The notes: a model not told the origin generated them from the letters alone. Positions 26,209 through 35,671 are shown, numbered from the stretch's first letter. The stretch: DNA of 64,000 nucleotides from Burkholderia arboris (GCF_902499125.1 NZ_CABVPX010000001.1:62001-126000), one strand, 5' to 3'. A program made the numbers and translations.

Positions 26209-27117
26209 ATGAATTTCGAAGGCATCTACACCCCGGCCATCACGCCCCTGAACGACGCCGGCCAGATCGACAAGACCGCATTCGCCGACGTGATCGAATC
26301 GCTGATCGCGGCCGGCGTGCACGGCATCATCATCGGCGGCTCGACCGGCGAGTACTACGCGCATACCGCACAGGAACGCTTCGACCTCGGTGCGTGGGCG
26401 CGTGAAGTGATCGGGTCGCGCGTGCCGCTCGTGATCGGCACCGGCGCGGTGCGCACCGAAGATTCCGTCGAGTACGCGAAGGCAGCGAAGGCCGTGCGCG
26501 CCGACGCGATCCTGGTCGGCTCTCCGCCCTATGCGCTGCCCACGCAGCAGGAGAACGCGGCACACGCACTGGAGATCGATCGCGCAGCCAACCTGCCGAT
26601 CATGCTGTACAACTACCCGGGCCGGATGAGCGTGTCGATGGGCCGCGAGTTCTTCCGCACCGTCTGCGACGCATCGAAAAACATCGTCGCGATCAAGGAA
26701 AGCTCGGGCCAGCCGGGTCAATTGCACATGCTGGTACGCGAGTTCCCGAACATCAGCGTGTCTTGCGGCTGGGACGACCAGGCACTCGAATTCTTTGCAT
26801 GGGGCGCACGCAGCTGGGTGTGCGCGGGCTCGAACTTCCTGCCGGCCGAGCACATCGCGCTCTACCGGGCGTGCGCGATCGAAAAGGATTTCGACAAGGG
26901 CCGCCGGATCATGTCCGCCATGATGCCGCTGATGGATTTCCTCGAAGGCGGCAAGTTCGTGCAATCGATCAAGTACGGCTGCGAACTCGCGGGGCTGCGT
27001 GCCGGCGGCGTACGCGCACCGCTGCGCGCGCTCGACGAGCAGGACAAGCAGGCGCTGGCCGCGATCGTTGCCGGCATCAAGCGTGAAGTCGCCGCCGTCA
27101 CCGGAGGCAACGCCTGA
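26209..27117 (+). CDS. dihydrodipicolinate synthase (DapA) family lyase
   Basis: Class I aldolase-fold protein of 302 residues. The Schiff-base lysine is Lys163 in AIKESSG and the catalytic tyrosine lies in LYNYPGR (about residue 136); GGSTGEYYAHT at 43-53 replaces the GTTGE of true DapA, so the substrate differs. Likely options are a deaminase acting on hydroxyproline-derived pyrroline carboxylate (LhpC type), a keto-deoxy sugar-acid dehydratase, or a pyruvate aldolase. Its stop overlaps the aldehyde dehydrogenase start (TGATG at 27115-27119), so the two act together: the lyase yields an aldehyde that the next enzyme oxidises. Confidence 0.85.
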   Translation: MNFEGIYTPAITPLNDAGQIDKTAFADVIESLIAAGVHGIIIGGSTGEYYAHTAQERFDLGAWAREVIGSRVPLVIGTGAVRTEDSVEYAKAAKAVRADAILVGSPPYALPTQQENAAHALEIDRAANLPIMLYNYPGRMSVSMGREFFRTVCDASKNIVAIKESSGQPGQLHMLVREFPNISVSCGWDDQALEFFAWGARSWVCAGSNFLPAEHIALYRACAIEKDFDKGRRIMSAMMPLMDFLEGGKFVQSIKYGCELAGLRAGGVRAPLRALDEQDKQALAAIVAGIKREVAAVTGGNA

Positions 27118-28619
27118 TGGCCGACCTGCTCAGTGCGTCCGAATACGCGGCGCTGGCCGCGGACCTGCGGTTCCCGACCGGGCCGTTCATCGATGGCGCA
27201 TTCCGCGCGTCCAGCACCGGCGACGCGTTCGCGACCGTCAATCCGGCCACCGACGCCGTACTCGCCCACATTGGCACGTGCAACGCCGCCGACGTCGACA
27301 TCGCGGTCGCCAACGCGAAGCAGGCATTCGACGACGGCCGCTGGCGCAAGCTTGCGCCGTCGCGCCGCAAGGCCGTCCTGCTGAAGTTCGCCGATCTGCT
27401 CGAGCAGCATGCGCACGAACTCGCGACGATGGAAAGCCTCGACAGCGGCAAGCCGATCCGCGAGTGCCAGAACACCGACGTGCCCGAGACGATTCATACG
27501 ATCCGCTGGCACGCGGAGCTGATCGACAAGATCTACGACAACACGGCCCCTGTCGGCAGTCATGCGCTGGCGCTGGTCGTGCGCGAACCGATCGGCGTCG
27601 TCGGGCTCGTGCTGCCGTGGAACTTCCCGCTGCTGATGCTCGCGTGGAAGATCGGCCCGTCACTCGCGGCCGGCTGCTCGATCGTCGTGAAACCGGCAAA
27701 GGAAACCACGCTCACCGCGCTGCGTGTCGCGGAACTCGCGCACGAAGCCGGTGTGCCGGCCGGCATCTTCAACGTGCTGCCGGGCGGTGGCAAGGAAGTC
27801 GGCGAGCCGCTGGGCCGGCACGCGGACGTCGACATGGTGAGCTTCACCGGCTCGACCGACACCGGGCGGAAGTTCCTCAAGTACTCGGCCGAATCCAACC
27901 TGAAGCGCATCGTGCTAGAGTGCGGCGGCAAGAATCCGGCGGTCGTGCTGCCCGATGCGCCCGATCTCGACGCGGTCGCGCAGCACATCGTCAACGGTGC
28001 GTTCTGGAACATGGGTGAGAACTGCTCGGCGTCGTCGCGGCTGATCGTCCACGCCGACATCAAGGACGACCTGCTGCAGCGGATCGGCGTGCACATGCGC
28101 GAATGGACGATGGGCAACCCGCTCGACCCGGCGCACCGCATCGGTGCGATGGTCAGCAAAGCCCACTTCGAGAAAGTCCGTTCGTACCTCGTGCAAGCCG
28201 AAGCGGAGCGCCTGCGCGTCGCATTCGGCGGCCGGACCGGCGACGGTATTTTCGTCGAGCCGACGGTGGTGGACGGCGTGAGCCCGCATAGCCGGCTGTT
28301 CCGCGAGGAGATCTTCGGCCCCGTGCTGTCGGTGACGACGTTCACCGACATCGGCGAAGCGATCGCACTCGCGAACGACTCGGTCTACGGGCTCGCCGCA
28401 TCGGTCTACACCGGCAACCTGAACCACGCGATCCGGCTGTCGCGCGACATCCGTGCGGGTGTCGTGACCGTCAACTGCTTCGGCGAAGGCGACGTGACGA
28501 CGCCGTTCGGCGGCTACAAGGAATCCGGGTTCGGCGGCCGTGACAAGTCGGTCTGGGCGCACGACCAGTACACCGAGATCAAGACCATCTGGATCGACGT
28601 CCCCGCGGACCCCGCGTAA
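27117..28619 (+). CDS. NAD(P)-dependent aldehyde dehydrogenase (PuuC/KGSADH-like)
   Basis: Aldehyde dehydrogenase of 500 residues with LPWNFPLLML (cofactor pocket), VKPAKETTLTAL, GSTDTGRKF, the general base Glu in LECGGKNP and the catalytic cysteine in GENCSASSR, plus the C-terminal PFGGYKESGFGGR. Overall closest to gamma-glutamyl-aminobutyraldehyde dehydrogenase and alpha-ketoglutarate-semialdehyde dehydrogenase types. It is translationally coupled to the DapA-like lyase. If the pathway is hydroxyproline-like, its product would be 2-oxoglutarate; if puuBC-like, an amino acid derivative. The choice is open. Confidence 0.9.
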   Translation: MADLLSASEYAALAADLRFPTGPFIDGAFRASSTGDAFATVNPATDAVLAHIGTCNAADVDIAVANAKQAFDDGRWRKLAPSRRKAVLLKFADLLEQHAHELATMESLDSGKPIRECQNTDVPETIHTIRWHAELIDKIYDNTAPVGSHALALVVREPIGVVGLVLPWNFPLLMLAWKIGPSLAAGCSIVVKPAKETTLTALRVAELAHEAGVPAGIFNVLPGGGKEVGEPLGRHADVDMVSFTGSTDTGRKFLKYSAESNLKRIVLECGGKNPAVVLPDAPDLDAVAQHIVNGAFWNMGENCSASSRLIVHADIKDDLLQRIGVHMREWTMGNPLDPAHRIGAMVSKAHFEKVRSYLVQAEAERLRVAFGGRTGDGIFVEPTVVDGVSPHSRLFREEIFGPVLSVTTFTDIGEAIALANDSVYGLAASVYTGNLNHAIRLSRDIRAGVVTVNCFGEGDVTTPFGGYKESGFGGRDKSVWAHDQYTEIKTIWIDVPADPA

Positions 28620-28759
28620 GCGCGCCGCGTTGCATGGCCGGTTGCGGCCGCCGCCTCGTGTGGCGATCGCAACCGGCTTGTTCCGTTTGCGATCGCAGCA
28701 CGCGCGAACGGCCCCGTATCATCCGAAATCGAATTGGCATGTTGAAACAGGCAGGAAGC

Positions 28760-29704
28760 ATGAAACGCAAGAACAAGGCAACGCTCGCCGGGCTCGGCGC
28801 GGTGCTGTTATGGGCCTCGGTGGTCGCGCTCGTCCGCGGCGTCAGTGAAAGCCTCGGCGCGACCGGCGGCGCCGCGATGATCTATACGGTGGCGTCCGTG
28901 CTTCTGCTGTTCACGGTCGGCTTCCCCGACCTGAGCAAGTTCCCGAAAAGCTATCTGCTCTGGGGTGGCCTGCTGTTCGTTTCGTACGAACTGTGCCTCG
29001 CGCTGTCGATCGGCTATGCGAGCAACGGGCAGCAGGCGATCGAAGTCGCGATGGTCAACTATCTGTGGCCGAGCCTCACGCTGGTCGCCGCCATCGTATT
29101 CAACAAGCAGCGCGCAAACCTGCTGGTCGTGCCGGGCGTCCTGCTGTCGATGCTCGGCATCTGCTGGGTGCTCGGCGGCGACCAGGGCCTCGATCCGGCC
29201 GGCATGCTGCGCAACGTCGCGGACAATCCGCTGAGCTATGGCCTCGCATTCATCGGCGCGCTGATCTGGGCCGGCTATTGCACGGTGACGGCACGCCTCG
29301 CCGACGGCAAGAACGGCGTCACGCCGTTCTTCATGCTGGTCGCCGCCGTGCTCTGGATCAAGTTCGCGATCGAGGGCGGCGGCGGCATGACGTTCAGCGT
29401 TCACTCGGTCCTGTATCTCGTGCTGGCGGCGTCGGCGCTGGGGTTCGGCTATGCGGCCTGGAACACCGGCATCATGCACGGCAACGTGACGGTCATCGTC
29501 GGCGCGTCGTACTTCACGCCGGTGCTCGCCGCCGCGCTTGCCGCGACGCTGTTGCACGCGCCGCTGTCGGTCGAGTTCTGGCAAGGCGCATTGATGGTGT
29601 GCGGCGGGTCGATCCTGTGCTGGCTCGCGACGCGCGGCCGGCGCCGTGAAACGGTCGAACCCGTTCGGGTCGGCAAAGAAGCCGAGGGCAACTGTCACGG
29701 CTAA
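28760..29704 (+). CDS. yddG: YddG-type aromatic amino-acid exporter (DMT family)
   Basis: Ten-helix drug/metabolite transporter of 314 residues. It follows the enteric YddG protein closely in order and motif: WASVVALVRGVSESLG, FVSYELCLALSIGYA, QAIEVAMVNYLWPSLT, CWVLGGDQGL, YAAWNTGIMHGNVT and FWQGALMVCGGSILCWLATR. YddG exports aromatic amino acids and methyl viologen across the inner membrane. The second ATG (28760) is chosen as start since AGGAA lies close before it; an ATG at 28739 is in frame. It is 140 nt after the aldehyde dehydrogenase and may have its own promoter. Confidence 0.88.
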   Translation: MKRKNKATLAGLGAVLLWASVVALVRGVSESLGATGGAAMIYTVASVLLLFTVGFPDLSKFPKSYLLWGGLLFVSYELCLALSIGYASNGQQAIEVAMVNYLWPSLTLVAAIVFNKQRANLLVVPGVLLSMLGICWVLGGDQGLDPAGMLRNVADNPLSYGLAFIGALIWAGYCTVTARLADGKNGVTPFFMLVAAVLWIKFAIEGGGGMTFSVHSVLYLVLAASALGFGYAAWNTGIMHGNVTVIVGASYFTPVLAAALAATLLHAPLSVEFWQGALMVCGGSILCWLATRGRRRETVEPVRVGKEAEGNCHG

Positions 29705-29763
29705 CGGTGCACGGCGCTTTCGGCAAGCGCGCCGGACGATTGCCGGCTGTCCGCCGCCGCGCG

Positions 29764-30396
29764 CTAGCGTTGCGACTCCAGCGCAATCCGCGCGGCCAGT
29801 CCGGCCAGCACGGTGCCCATCAACCAGCGCTGCGCCGACGCCCAGAACGGTCGCCCCGCGAGAAAACCCGCGATCGAACCGGCGGCACAGGCGATCAGCG
29901 CGTTGACGCTGACGCTCACCGCGATCTGCACGCAGCCGAGCATCAGCGATTGCGCGAGCATGCTGCCGTGTCCCGGCGAAATGAACTGCGGTAGCAGCGA
30001 CAGATACATCACCGCGATCTTCGGGTTTGCGAGGTTCGTCACGAAGCCCATCGTGAACAGCCTGGCGCGGCTGTCGTGCGGCAGTTGCCGGACCTGGAAC
30101 GCAGAGCGCCCGCCCGGCTTCAGCGCCTGCCACGCCAGGTACGCCAGATACAGCGCGCCGGCAAAGCGCAGCGCATCGTATGCATACGGCACGGTCATCA
30201 CGAGCGCGGTGATGCCCAGCGCCGCGCACACCATGTAGAACACGAACCCCAGCGCGACACCGCCGAGCGACACCAACCCGGCGCGGCGACCCTGGCAGAT
30301 CGAGCGCGAAACCAGGTAAATCATGTTCGGTCCGGGCGTCAGCACCATGCCGAGCGACACGAGTCCGAACGCAAACAGGGTGGGCAAGGCCGGCAC
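29764..30396 (-). CDS. LysE family amino-acid exporter
   Basis: RhtB/LysE-type exporter of about 210 residues with six hydrophobic segments and the family signatures VLTPGPNMIYLVSRS near the N-terminus and GFVTNLANPKIAVMYLSLLPQF in the middle. It exports amino acids or derivatives such as homoserine. The start is a GTG at 30396: AAGGAG lies 6 nt before it, whereas the GTG at 30414 lies upstream of that site. Convergent with yddG. The LysR gene directly upstream, same strand, is probably its regulator, with an inverted repeat at 30441-30477 between them. Confidence 0.88.
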   Translation of the reverse strand: MPALPTLFAFGLVSLGMVLTPGPNMIYLVSRSICQGRRAGLVSLGGVALGFVFYMVCAALGITALVMTVPYAYDALRFAGALYLAYLAWQALKPGGRSAFQVRQLPHDSRARLFTMGFVTNLANPKIAVMYLSLLPQFISPGHGSMLAQSLMLGCVQIAVSVSVNALIACAAGSIAGFLAGRPFWASAQRWLMGTVLAGLAARIALESQR

Positions 30397-30440
30397 GGCA
30401 ATCTCCTTCGACACACGACGAACAAGGTGCGATCAATGTA

Positions 30441-30477
30441 TTGCATCTTTATCATCGTTGGCATGAATAAAATGCAA
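30441..30477. promoter_or_regulatory. inverted repeat before the LysE gene
   Basis: TTGCAT (30441-30446) and ATGCAA (30472-30477) form a separated dyad with A/T-rich flanks (CTTTAT, AATAAA), 45-80 nt upstream of the exporter start. It is a candidate regulator site and probably overlaps the promoter. Confidence 0.35.
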
Positions 30478-30514
30478 GTCGCGCATGAACGGCGTTCATC
30501 GTGCCAGCTGGTTG

Positions 30515-31411
30515 TCAGCTGCCCTTTTTCGCGCGCGTCCGGATTGCCTTTCCTGCGTTCGCACGTTGTGCGTCGACGAGCCTCACGAACGCGTCGGTGA
30601 CCGCGTTGCCTGCGGTGTTCCACGACAGCCGCACGGAGCGATGCAGCCTCGGCGACAACTCCAGCACGCGGCCGCCGAACGGCGTGTACGTGAGCGTGAT
30701 GCGCGGAACGATCGACACGCCCATGCCGGCCTCCGCCATCGACAGGATGGTGCGCATCTCGACCACGTTGAATGCGGCGCGAAGCGGTGCGCCGCCGCGC
30801 GCGAAATAATCCGCGATCACCGGCCCGCACCCGGCCTTCGAGAAAATGAACGGTGCCGTGGACAACTGCCTGGCCGACACGCGCTTGCGGTCGGCAAACA
30901 TGCCGTCCGCGGCCACCGCGACGAAATCCTCGTCGAGCAGTGCCAGGTTGTGCGCGAACGTCTTCGTGCCGGCCACCACGCCGACGTCGGCCGTCCCGTC
31001 GTCGATCCACCCTTCGACTTCGCTGTCCGTGCCTTCGAGCAGCACCGCCGATACGCCCGGATGCATCTCCTTCAACGCCTCGAGCGCGGGCACCACGAAT
31101 GCCAGCGAGACGCTCGGCAGCGACGCGACCACCAGCCGCCCTTCGAGCTTGCCGCGCGACAGGCTGAACTGCTGGCGCAGCATCTGCGCTTCCCGCACCA
31201 CGCTCTGGACGTACGGCCACAGGCGTTCGCCCGCCGCCGTCAGGACGACCGGCTGCCGGTCGCGCCAGAGCAGCTTGACCTCCGTGATGTCCTCCAGCTC
31301 GGTCAGCGCATGACTGATCGCGGACTGGCTGCGGCTGAGCCGGTCCGCCGCGGCCGTCAGCGAGCCGAGCTCGACTACGGCCGCCAGGGCCTGCAACTGG
31401 GCGAGCGTCAT
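30515..31411 (-). CDS. LysR family transcriptional regulator
   Basis: LysR regulator of 298 residues: helix-turn-helix SLTAAADRLSRSQSAISHALTELE at residues about 18-41 and a substrate-binding domain after residue 90. The start ATG at 31411 is supported by AAGGA upstream; an ATG 28 codons earlier (31495) is less likely. It lies 118 nt upstream of, and in line with, the LysE-type exporter, and is divergent from the TauE-like permease gene. Either neighbour could be its target; the exporter is favoured by the inverted repeat at 30441-30477. Confidence 0.88.
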   Translation of the reverse strand: MTLAQLQALAAVVELGSLTAAADRLSRSQSAISHALTELEDITEVKLLWRDRQPVVLTAAGERLWPYVQSVVREAQMLRQQFSLSRGKLEGRLVVASLPSVSLAFVVPALEALKEMHPGVSAVLLEGTDSEVEGWIDDGTADVGVVAGTKTFAHNLALLDEDFVAVAADGMFADRKRVSARQLSTAPFIFSKAGCGPVIADYFARGGAPLRAAFNVVEMRTILSMAEAGMGVSIVPRITLTYTPFGGRVLELSPRLHRSVRLSWNTAGNAVTDAFVRLVDAQRANAGKAIRTRAKKGS

Positions 31412-31725
31412 CGGGTTTCCTTGTTCCGGGACCATGTACACCGCGCATGACGCGGGCTTGCGACGTGAATTATATTGAACCGGTGCCTCGTTCACCCGGA
31501 GGCCACACGCACCGCGCAGCGCACGCGCCGGATGCCCGGCGCAACGCTCAGGTAAGATGCGTCCTCGAACCGTCGCTTCGATTGACTGCGCATCAGGCTT
31601 GCGCGACAGGCCGTGCCATGCGTTCGGATCACCGGTTCACGCCAATCCAGAACAACATGCGTGCAGGATCGCAACGGGCTGCGTCGACCGCGCTCGCTGC
31701 CGGATCTGCCGCGACATGCCATTCC
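31412..31725. other. intergenic region between LysR and TauE-like genes
   Basis: This 314-nt stretch separates two divergent genes. An A/T-rich patch GAATTATATTGAA around 31469-31482 may hold a promoter for either gene. From about 31600 a frame continuous with the permease is open but has no homology. Nothing else is recognisable. Confidence 0.4.
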
Positions 31726-32574
31726 ATGATGCATTTCAATCTGACTGAAGGTGTGCTGGTCTCCAGCCTGCAGGGGCTCACCTCGCTCGAGCTGGCCGGC
31801 ATCGCCGTCGCGCTGCTGCTGGGCGGGATGGCCAAGGGCATCACGGGCATCGGCGTGCCGTTGATCGCGATGCCGATCCTCAGCCAGTTCCTGCCGATCC
31901 GGCACGCTGTGCTGCTGCTGTCGATGCCGATCATCCTCGGCAACATTCCGCAGGCGCTGGAAGGCGGCCAGGTACTCGCCACGGCGCGGAAGATCGCCGC
32001 ACCGATCGTCGGCACCGTGATCGGCAACGTCGTCGGGGTGGCGATCCTGCTGTCCCTCAATCCCGGTCACGCGCAGGCGGCATCCGGCGCATTGCTGATC
32101 GTGGCCGCGACGCTGATGCTCGCCGCGCCGAAACTCAACCTGCCGCCAGCGTGGCAGAAGCCCGTCGGTTTCGCACTCGGCTTCGGCGCGGCGCTGATGG
32201 AAAGCATCGCATCGGTTCCCGGCCCGCTGCTCGCCACCTACCTGATTTCATCGGGCGCGACCGGGCGTGTCTTCACGAAGCAGATTGCGATCATCCTCGT
32301 GGTGTCGATCGTCACGCTGATCACGACGTTCAGCGGCGCCGCGCACGCGAGCGGCGCCGACCTCGCGATCTCGGCGGCGGCCAGCCTGCCGGCGATTGCC
32401 GGCATGTGGCTCGTTCGCCCGCTGCGGGACAAGATGTCACCGAAACTGTTCCGGATGGTCGTGCTGCTGTTCGTGCTCATCGCGGCATCGCAGATGATCT
32501 GGAAATCGGGCGTGTTCCGGCACGGCGGACCGTCTGCCGTCCAGACGGGCAGCGCGCACGCGATCAAGCAGTAG
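31726..32574 (+). CDS. TauE/SafE family permease
   Basis: Inner-membrane protein of about 282 residues with eight or so hydrophobic segments; the motif GGMAKGITGIGVPLIAMPIL is the N-terminal TauE/SafE signature and a repeated half follows. Members export sulfite, sulfoacetate or other small organosulfur or C2 anions. The start is uncertain: ATGs at 31726 and 31729 precede the first helix, whereas an in-frame ATG at 31657 would add 23 residues without homology. No ribosome site is clear. Stand-alone gene. Confidence 0.82.
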   Translation: MMHFNLTEGVLVSSLQGLTSLELAGIAVALLLGGMAKGITGIGVPLIAMPILSQFLPIRHAVLLLSMPIILGNIPQALEGGQVLATARKIAAPIVGTVIGNVVGVAILLSLNPGHAQAASGALLIVAATLMLAAPKLNLPPAWQKPVGFALGFGAALMESIASVPGPLLATYLISSGATGRVFTKQIAIILVVSIVTLITTFSGAAHASGADLAISAAASLPAIAGMWLVRPLRDKMSPKLFRMVVLLFVLIAASQMIWKSGVFRHGGPSAVQTGSAHAIKQ

Positions 32575-32742
32575 CCGCATGCCGCATGCGCGTCGATCGC
32601 GCATGCGTTCTGAAAGCTGCAACGCGTAGTATTCGCGGACCCGGCGTATCGCCCAGCCCCAAGGTGCGGACGATACGTGTCAGGCTTTACTACGCGCACG
32701 CTGATGCCGACATCGGCGCTGCCACGTTTTCAGAGGCAAGAA

Positions 32743-32823
32743 ATGGAAACCTATGTGTTGCTGGGCTGTGGATTCGGCCTCGGCCTGTTGATCGCGATCT
32801 GGGGAATCTGGTCGCTCAGATAA
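32743..32823 (+). CDS. 26-residue single-span membrane miniprotein
   Basis: Short frame METYVLLGCGFGLGLLIAIW followed by GIWSLR and a stop. It is almost entirely one hydrophobic helix with a positively charged C-terminus, an expected form for bacterial membrane miniproteins. AGAGG lies 8 nt before the ATG. It sits alone in the 369-nt gap between the TauE-like gene and the GcvA-like regulator. No homology can be claimed; the evidence is the ribosome site and the clean hydrophobic composition. Confidence 0.45.
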   Translation: METYVLLGCGFGLGLLIAIWGIWSLR

Positions 32824-32943
32824 GCCGCCAGGCCCCGTTCATGCGCAAGCCATCCGTAGGGCAACGGATGGGAAACTGTAGTTTGCAGCCGTGGCTTCAA
32901 TCTTATTGCTTCGCACTCCGATCCAGTTGTCCCGCAGCGGCCG

Positions 32944-33894
32944 TTACACACGCCGCTCCGTGTTCGACAGCACGCGCGACCGGGTTTCGCCGAATCGCAC
33001 GCATTCGGCCTTGAGCCAGTCCGAAAAGGCGGCGGTACGCGGATCGTCCGGGTTGCGCGACAGCAGCATGTAGCGTGCCGGCGCACGCACGTGCGCGCCG
33101 AACACATCGACCAGCCGTCCGCTCGCAATCTCGTCATGCACGAGCGCCGCGCGCCCCATCGCGACACCCTGATGGTTCAACGCGGCCGTGATCGCCAGGC
33201 TGGAAAAATTGAACTGCGGCCCGTCCAGATGCGCGATCCACGCCGGCCGGACGGCCTCCAGCCACGTGCGCCACTCGACGAACTCGGGCGCGCCGCCCCA
33301 CGGAGCGGCATCGTGCAGCAACACGACGCCGTCCAGCGACGCCCCGCCGGCGAACGCCGGATGCTGCGCCAGATACGCCGGCGTGGCGACCGGAAACAGG
33401 ATTTCGTCGAGCATCGCCTCCGCATGCAACCGGCCGTATTGCACCGGGTCGTAGCGCACGGCGACATCGATGTCGCCGGCCTCCATCGCCTGGCGGTCCA
33501 GCACCTGGAATTCGGCCTGTACGCGAACCGACACGTTCGGCTGCTGCCGGTGAAATCCGGTCAGGCGCGGCATCAGCCATTGCAACGCAAACGACGGCAG
33601 ACAACTGACCTGCAGCGGTGCGTCCGACATGCCGAGCGCCTGCAGCGTGCGATGGATGTCGCCGAACGCGCCCGACATCGTCCCGAGCAGAATCGCGCCC
33701 TTCTCCGTCAGCCTCAACCCGCGCGCCTGGCGCACGAACAGCGGATAGCCCAGCCGGTCCTCCAGATTCCGGATCTGCTGGCTCACGGCGCTTTGCGTCA
33801 GGTTGAACGCGTGCGCCGTCTTCGTGAAGCTCAACAGCCGGCCTGCCGTTTCAAAGCAGAGCAGCGCACCGAGGATCGAACCGTCCAGTCGCAT
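32944..33894 (-). CDS. GcvA/DsdC-like LysR regulator of D-serine dehydratase
   Basis: LysR regulator of 316 residues in the GcvA subgroup: it begins [27 protein letters not shown] and continues [21 protein letters not shown], the GcvA-type DNA-binding domain. It is divergent from the D-serine dehydratase gene, as DsdC is from dsdXA in enterics, so control of dsdA by D-serine is the natural reading. The intergenic CTAAT-N6-ATTAG element at 33909-33924 matches the CTAAT core recognised by GcvA proteins. DsdC identity is inferred from position. Confidence 0.85.
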   Translation of the reverse strand: MRLDGSILGALLCFETAGRLLSFTKTAHAFNLTQSAVSQQIRNLEDRLGYPLFVRQARGLRLTEKGAILLGTMSGAFGDIHRTLQALGMSDAPLQVSCLPSFALQWLMPRLTGFHRQQPNVSVRVQAEFQVLDRQAMEAGDIDVAVRYDPVQYGRLHAEAMLDEILFPVATPAYLAQHPAFAGGASLDGVVLLHDAAPWGGAPEFVEWRTWLEAVRPAWIAHLDGPQFNFSSLAITAALNHQGVAMGRAALVHDEIASGRLVDVFGAHVRAPARYMLLSRNPDDPRTAAFSDWLKAECVRFGETRSRVLSNTERRV

Positions 33895-33908
33895 GAATAT
33901 AAGTCAGG

Positions 33909-33924
33909 CTAATGTGTTGATTAG
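33909..33924. promoter_or_regulatory. GcvA-type operator between regulator and dsdA
   Basis: CTAAT, spacer GTGTTG, ATTAG: a perfect dyad whose half-site is the CTAAT known from GcvA binding sites. It is 15 nt from the regulator start and 80 nt from dsdA. A CGGCGC-TTTT-GCGCCG hairpin (33929-33944) follows. Confidence 0.6.
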
Positions 33925-34003
33925 AAATCGGCGCTTTTGCGCCGTTGACCGGAATCGTAGCATTTCGGTCCTGTATCCCGATCAACGAACCCGAGGCCGA
34001 TCC

Positions 34004-35323
34004 GTGACCGTTACGCTTCAACCTGCCGATCTATTAGCCAGACTGCAATCTCGCCACCCGCTGCTGTGGCTGAACCCCGTGACCGGCCGCCCGTTGCCGC
34101 CGGACGCGCCCTCGTTCGACGCCATCGCTGCGGCCGAAGCGAGGCTGGCGCGCTGCGAGCCACTGATGGCCGAGCTGTTTCCGGAGCTCGCGGCCACCGC
34201 GGGGAAAATCGAATCGCCGCTGATGCCGGCGGACGGCTTGCAGCGCGCGTTGTCGCACGCGGCCGACGCGCACGGCGCCTGGTTCATCAAGCGCGACGAC
34301 GCGTTGCCGGTCGCCGGTTCGATCAAGGCGCGCGGGGGCTTTCATGAGGTGCTCGCGCTCGCGGAGTCGATCGCGATCGACCACGGGCTGCTCGCCCCCG
34401 CGGGCGACCGGCGGATCCTCGCATCGGCCGCTGCGCGCGCGTTGTTTGCCACGCATACCGTCATCGTGGGCAGCACCGGCAATCTCGGTCTGAGCATCGG
34501 CGTGATGGCCGCCGCGCTGGGGTTCGAGTCGGTCGTCCACATGTCGACCGATGCGAAGCCGTGGAAGAAGGCCCGCTTGCGAACACGCGGTGTCAGCGTG
34601 GTCGAGCACGACGGCGATTACGCGCAGGCCGTCGCAGCCGGCCGATCGCAGGCATGCCATCAACCGCGCAGCCATTTCGTCGACGACGAAGGCTCGCTGA
34701 TGCTGTTCCTCGGTTACGCCGCGAGCGCCCGGCACCTTGCGGCACAGCTCGCCGAATCAGGCCGCCGCGTGGACGCCGCACATCCGCTCTTCGTCTATCT
34801 CCCGTGCGGTGTCGGCGGCGCGCCGGGCGGCATCACGTATGGCCTCAAGGCGCTGTTCGGCGAGCACGTGCATTGCTTTTTCGCCGAGCCCGTCGCGGCG
34901 CCATGCATGCTCGTCCAGCTGGCCGCGGACTCCGGCAAGCCCGTGTCCGTCTACGACGCGGGCCTCGACAACCGGACCGAGGCCGACGGGCTGGCGGTGG
35001 CGCAAGCGTCGCATCTGGTCAGCCCGCTGATGGCGTCGCAGTTGTCGGGCGTCTTCACGGTCAGTGACGACCAGCTCTACGCGCAATTGCTCGCGGTTCA
35101 ACGCGCCACGGGGGTGGAGCTGGAGCCGTCGGCCGCTGCCGCCGTCGGCGGGCCAGGCTGGCTGGCACGCTCGCCGGCCGGCCGGGACTACCTGCGCCGT
35201 CACGCGATCGACCTGCACGCGTCGACGCACATCATCTGGGCGACCGGCGGCTCGCTCGTTCCGCCGGAAGAACACCGCCGCTTCCAGTCTCATGCGAAGG
35301 CGCTCGCCGTGCCCGGCGCCTGA
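34004..35323 (+). CDS. dsdA: D-serine ammonia-lyase (dehydratase)
   Basis: PLP enzyme of 439 residues, close to the 442 of Escherichia coli DsdA, converting D-serine to pyruvate and ammonia. The Schiff-base lysine is in [12 protein letters not shown], the phosphate-binding glycine loop is [12 protein letters not shown], and a second glycine-rich segment reads [16 protein letters not shown]. The start is a GTG at 34004 with GAGG upstream; the frame opens earlier but overlaps the regulator promoter. Cytosolic, probably induced by D-serine through the divergent LysR protein. No dsdX permease is adjacent, so uptake depends on another system. Confidence 0.92.
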   Translation: MTVTLQPADLLARLQSRHPLLWLNPVTGRPLPPDAPSFDAIAAAEARLARCEPLMAELFPELAATAGKIESPLMPADGLQRALSHAADAHGAWFIKRDDALPVAGSIKARGGFHEVLALAESIAIDHGLLAPAGDRRILASAAARALFATHTVIVGSTGNLGLSIGVMAAALGFESVVHMSTDAKPWKKARLRTRGVSVVEHDGDYAQAVAAGRSQACHQPRSHFVDDEGSLMLFLGYAASARHLAAQLAESGRRVDAAHPLFVYLPCGVGGAPGGITYGLKALFGEHVHCFFAEPVAAPCMLVQLAADSGKPVSVYDAGLDNRTEADGLAVAQASHLVSPLMASQLSGVFTVSDDQLYAQLLAVQRATGVELEPSAAAAVGGPGWLARSPAGRDYLRRHAIDLHASTHIIWATGGSLVPPEEHRRFQSHAKALAVPGA

Positions 35324-35376
35324 GGCGTTCCGCCCCGCGCCCTGCCCCGTTCCCGAAGACCGGTTAGACTGTCCGG

Positions 35377-35634
35377 ATGGAACAATGCCGTTATTGCCAG
35401 AGAATCCGCGATGAATGGGATTGCCATGGAGACGAATGTCGCCAGGCAATCGCCAAGGCGCTGCGCCGGCAGCGTGCGGGCCTGCCGGTGGTGCCCGACC
35501 GCATCCGCAACGAGCTGCCGTCCGGCGCCCCGACCCAGCAGGTGATCGCCGTCCTGTCGCGACAGCGCCTGCGCGCGCGTCGCGGCAACGAGGAACGCCG
35601 GGAACGCAAGGAAATCGACGACGACGGGGTCTGA
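35377..35634 (+). CDS. small hypothetical protein with cysteine pairs
   Basis: Basic protein of 85 residues. The N-terminus has CRYC and CHGDEC, four cysteines that could bind zinc, followed by an arginine-rich tail (RQRLRARRGNEERRERKEI). No recognised domain. It is a short distance after dsdA, same strand, without a clear ribosome site. Composition suggests nucleic-acid binding, which is inference only. Confidence 0.5.
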   Translation: MEQCRYCQRIRDEWDCHGDECRQAIAKALRRQRAGLPVVPDRIRNELPSGAPTQQVIAVLSRQRLRARRGNEERRERKEIDDDGV

Positions 35635-35671
35635 TCCGGCCGTCCCGCCGCCCGGCGCCCGCCGCGCCCTC

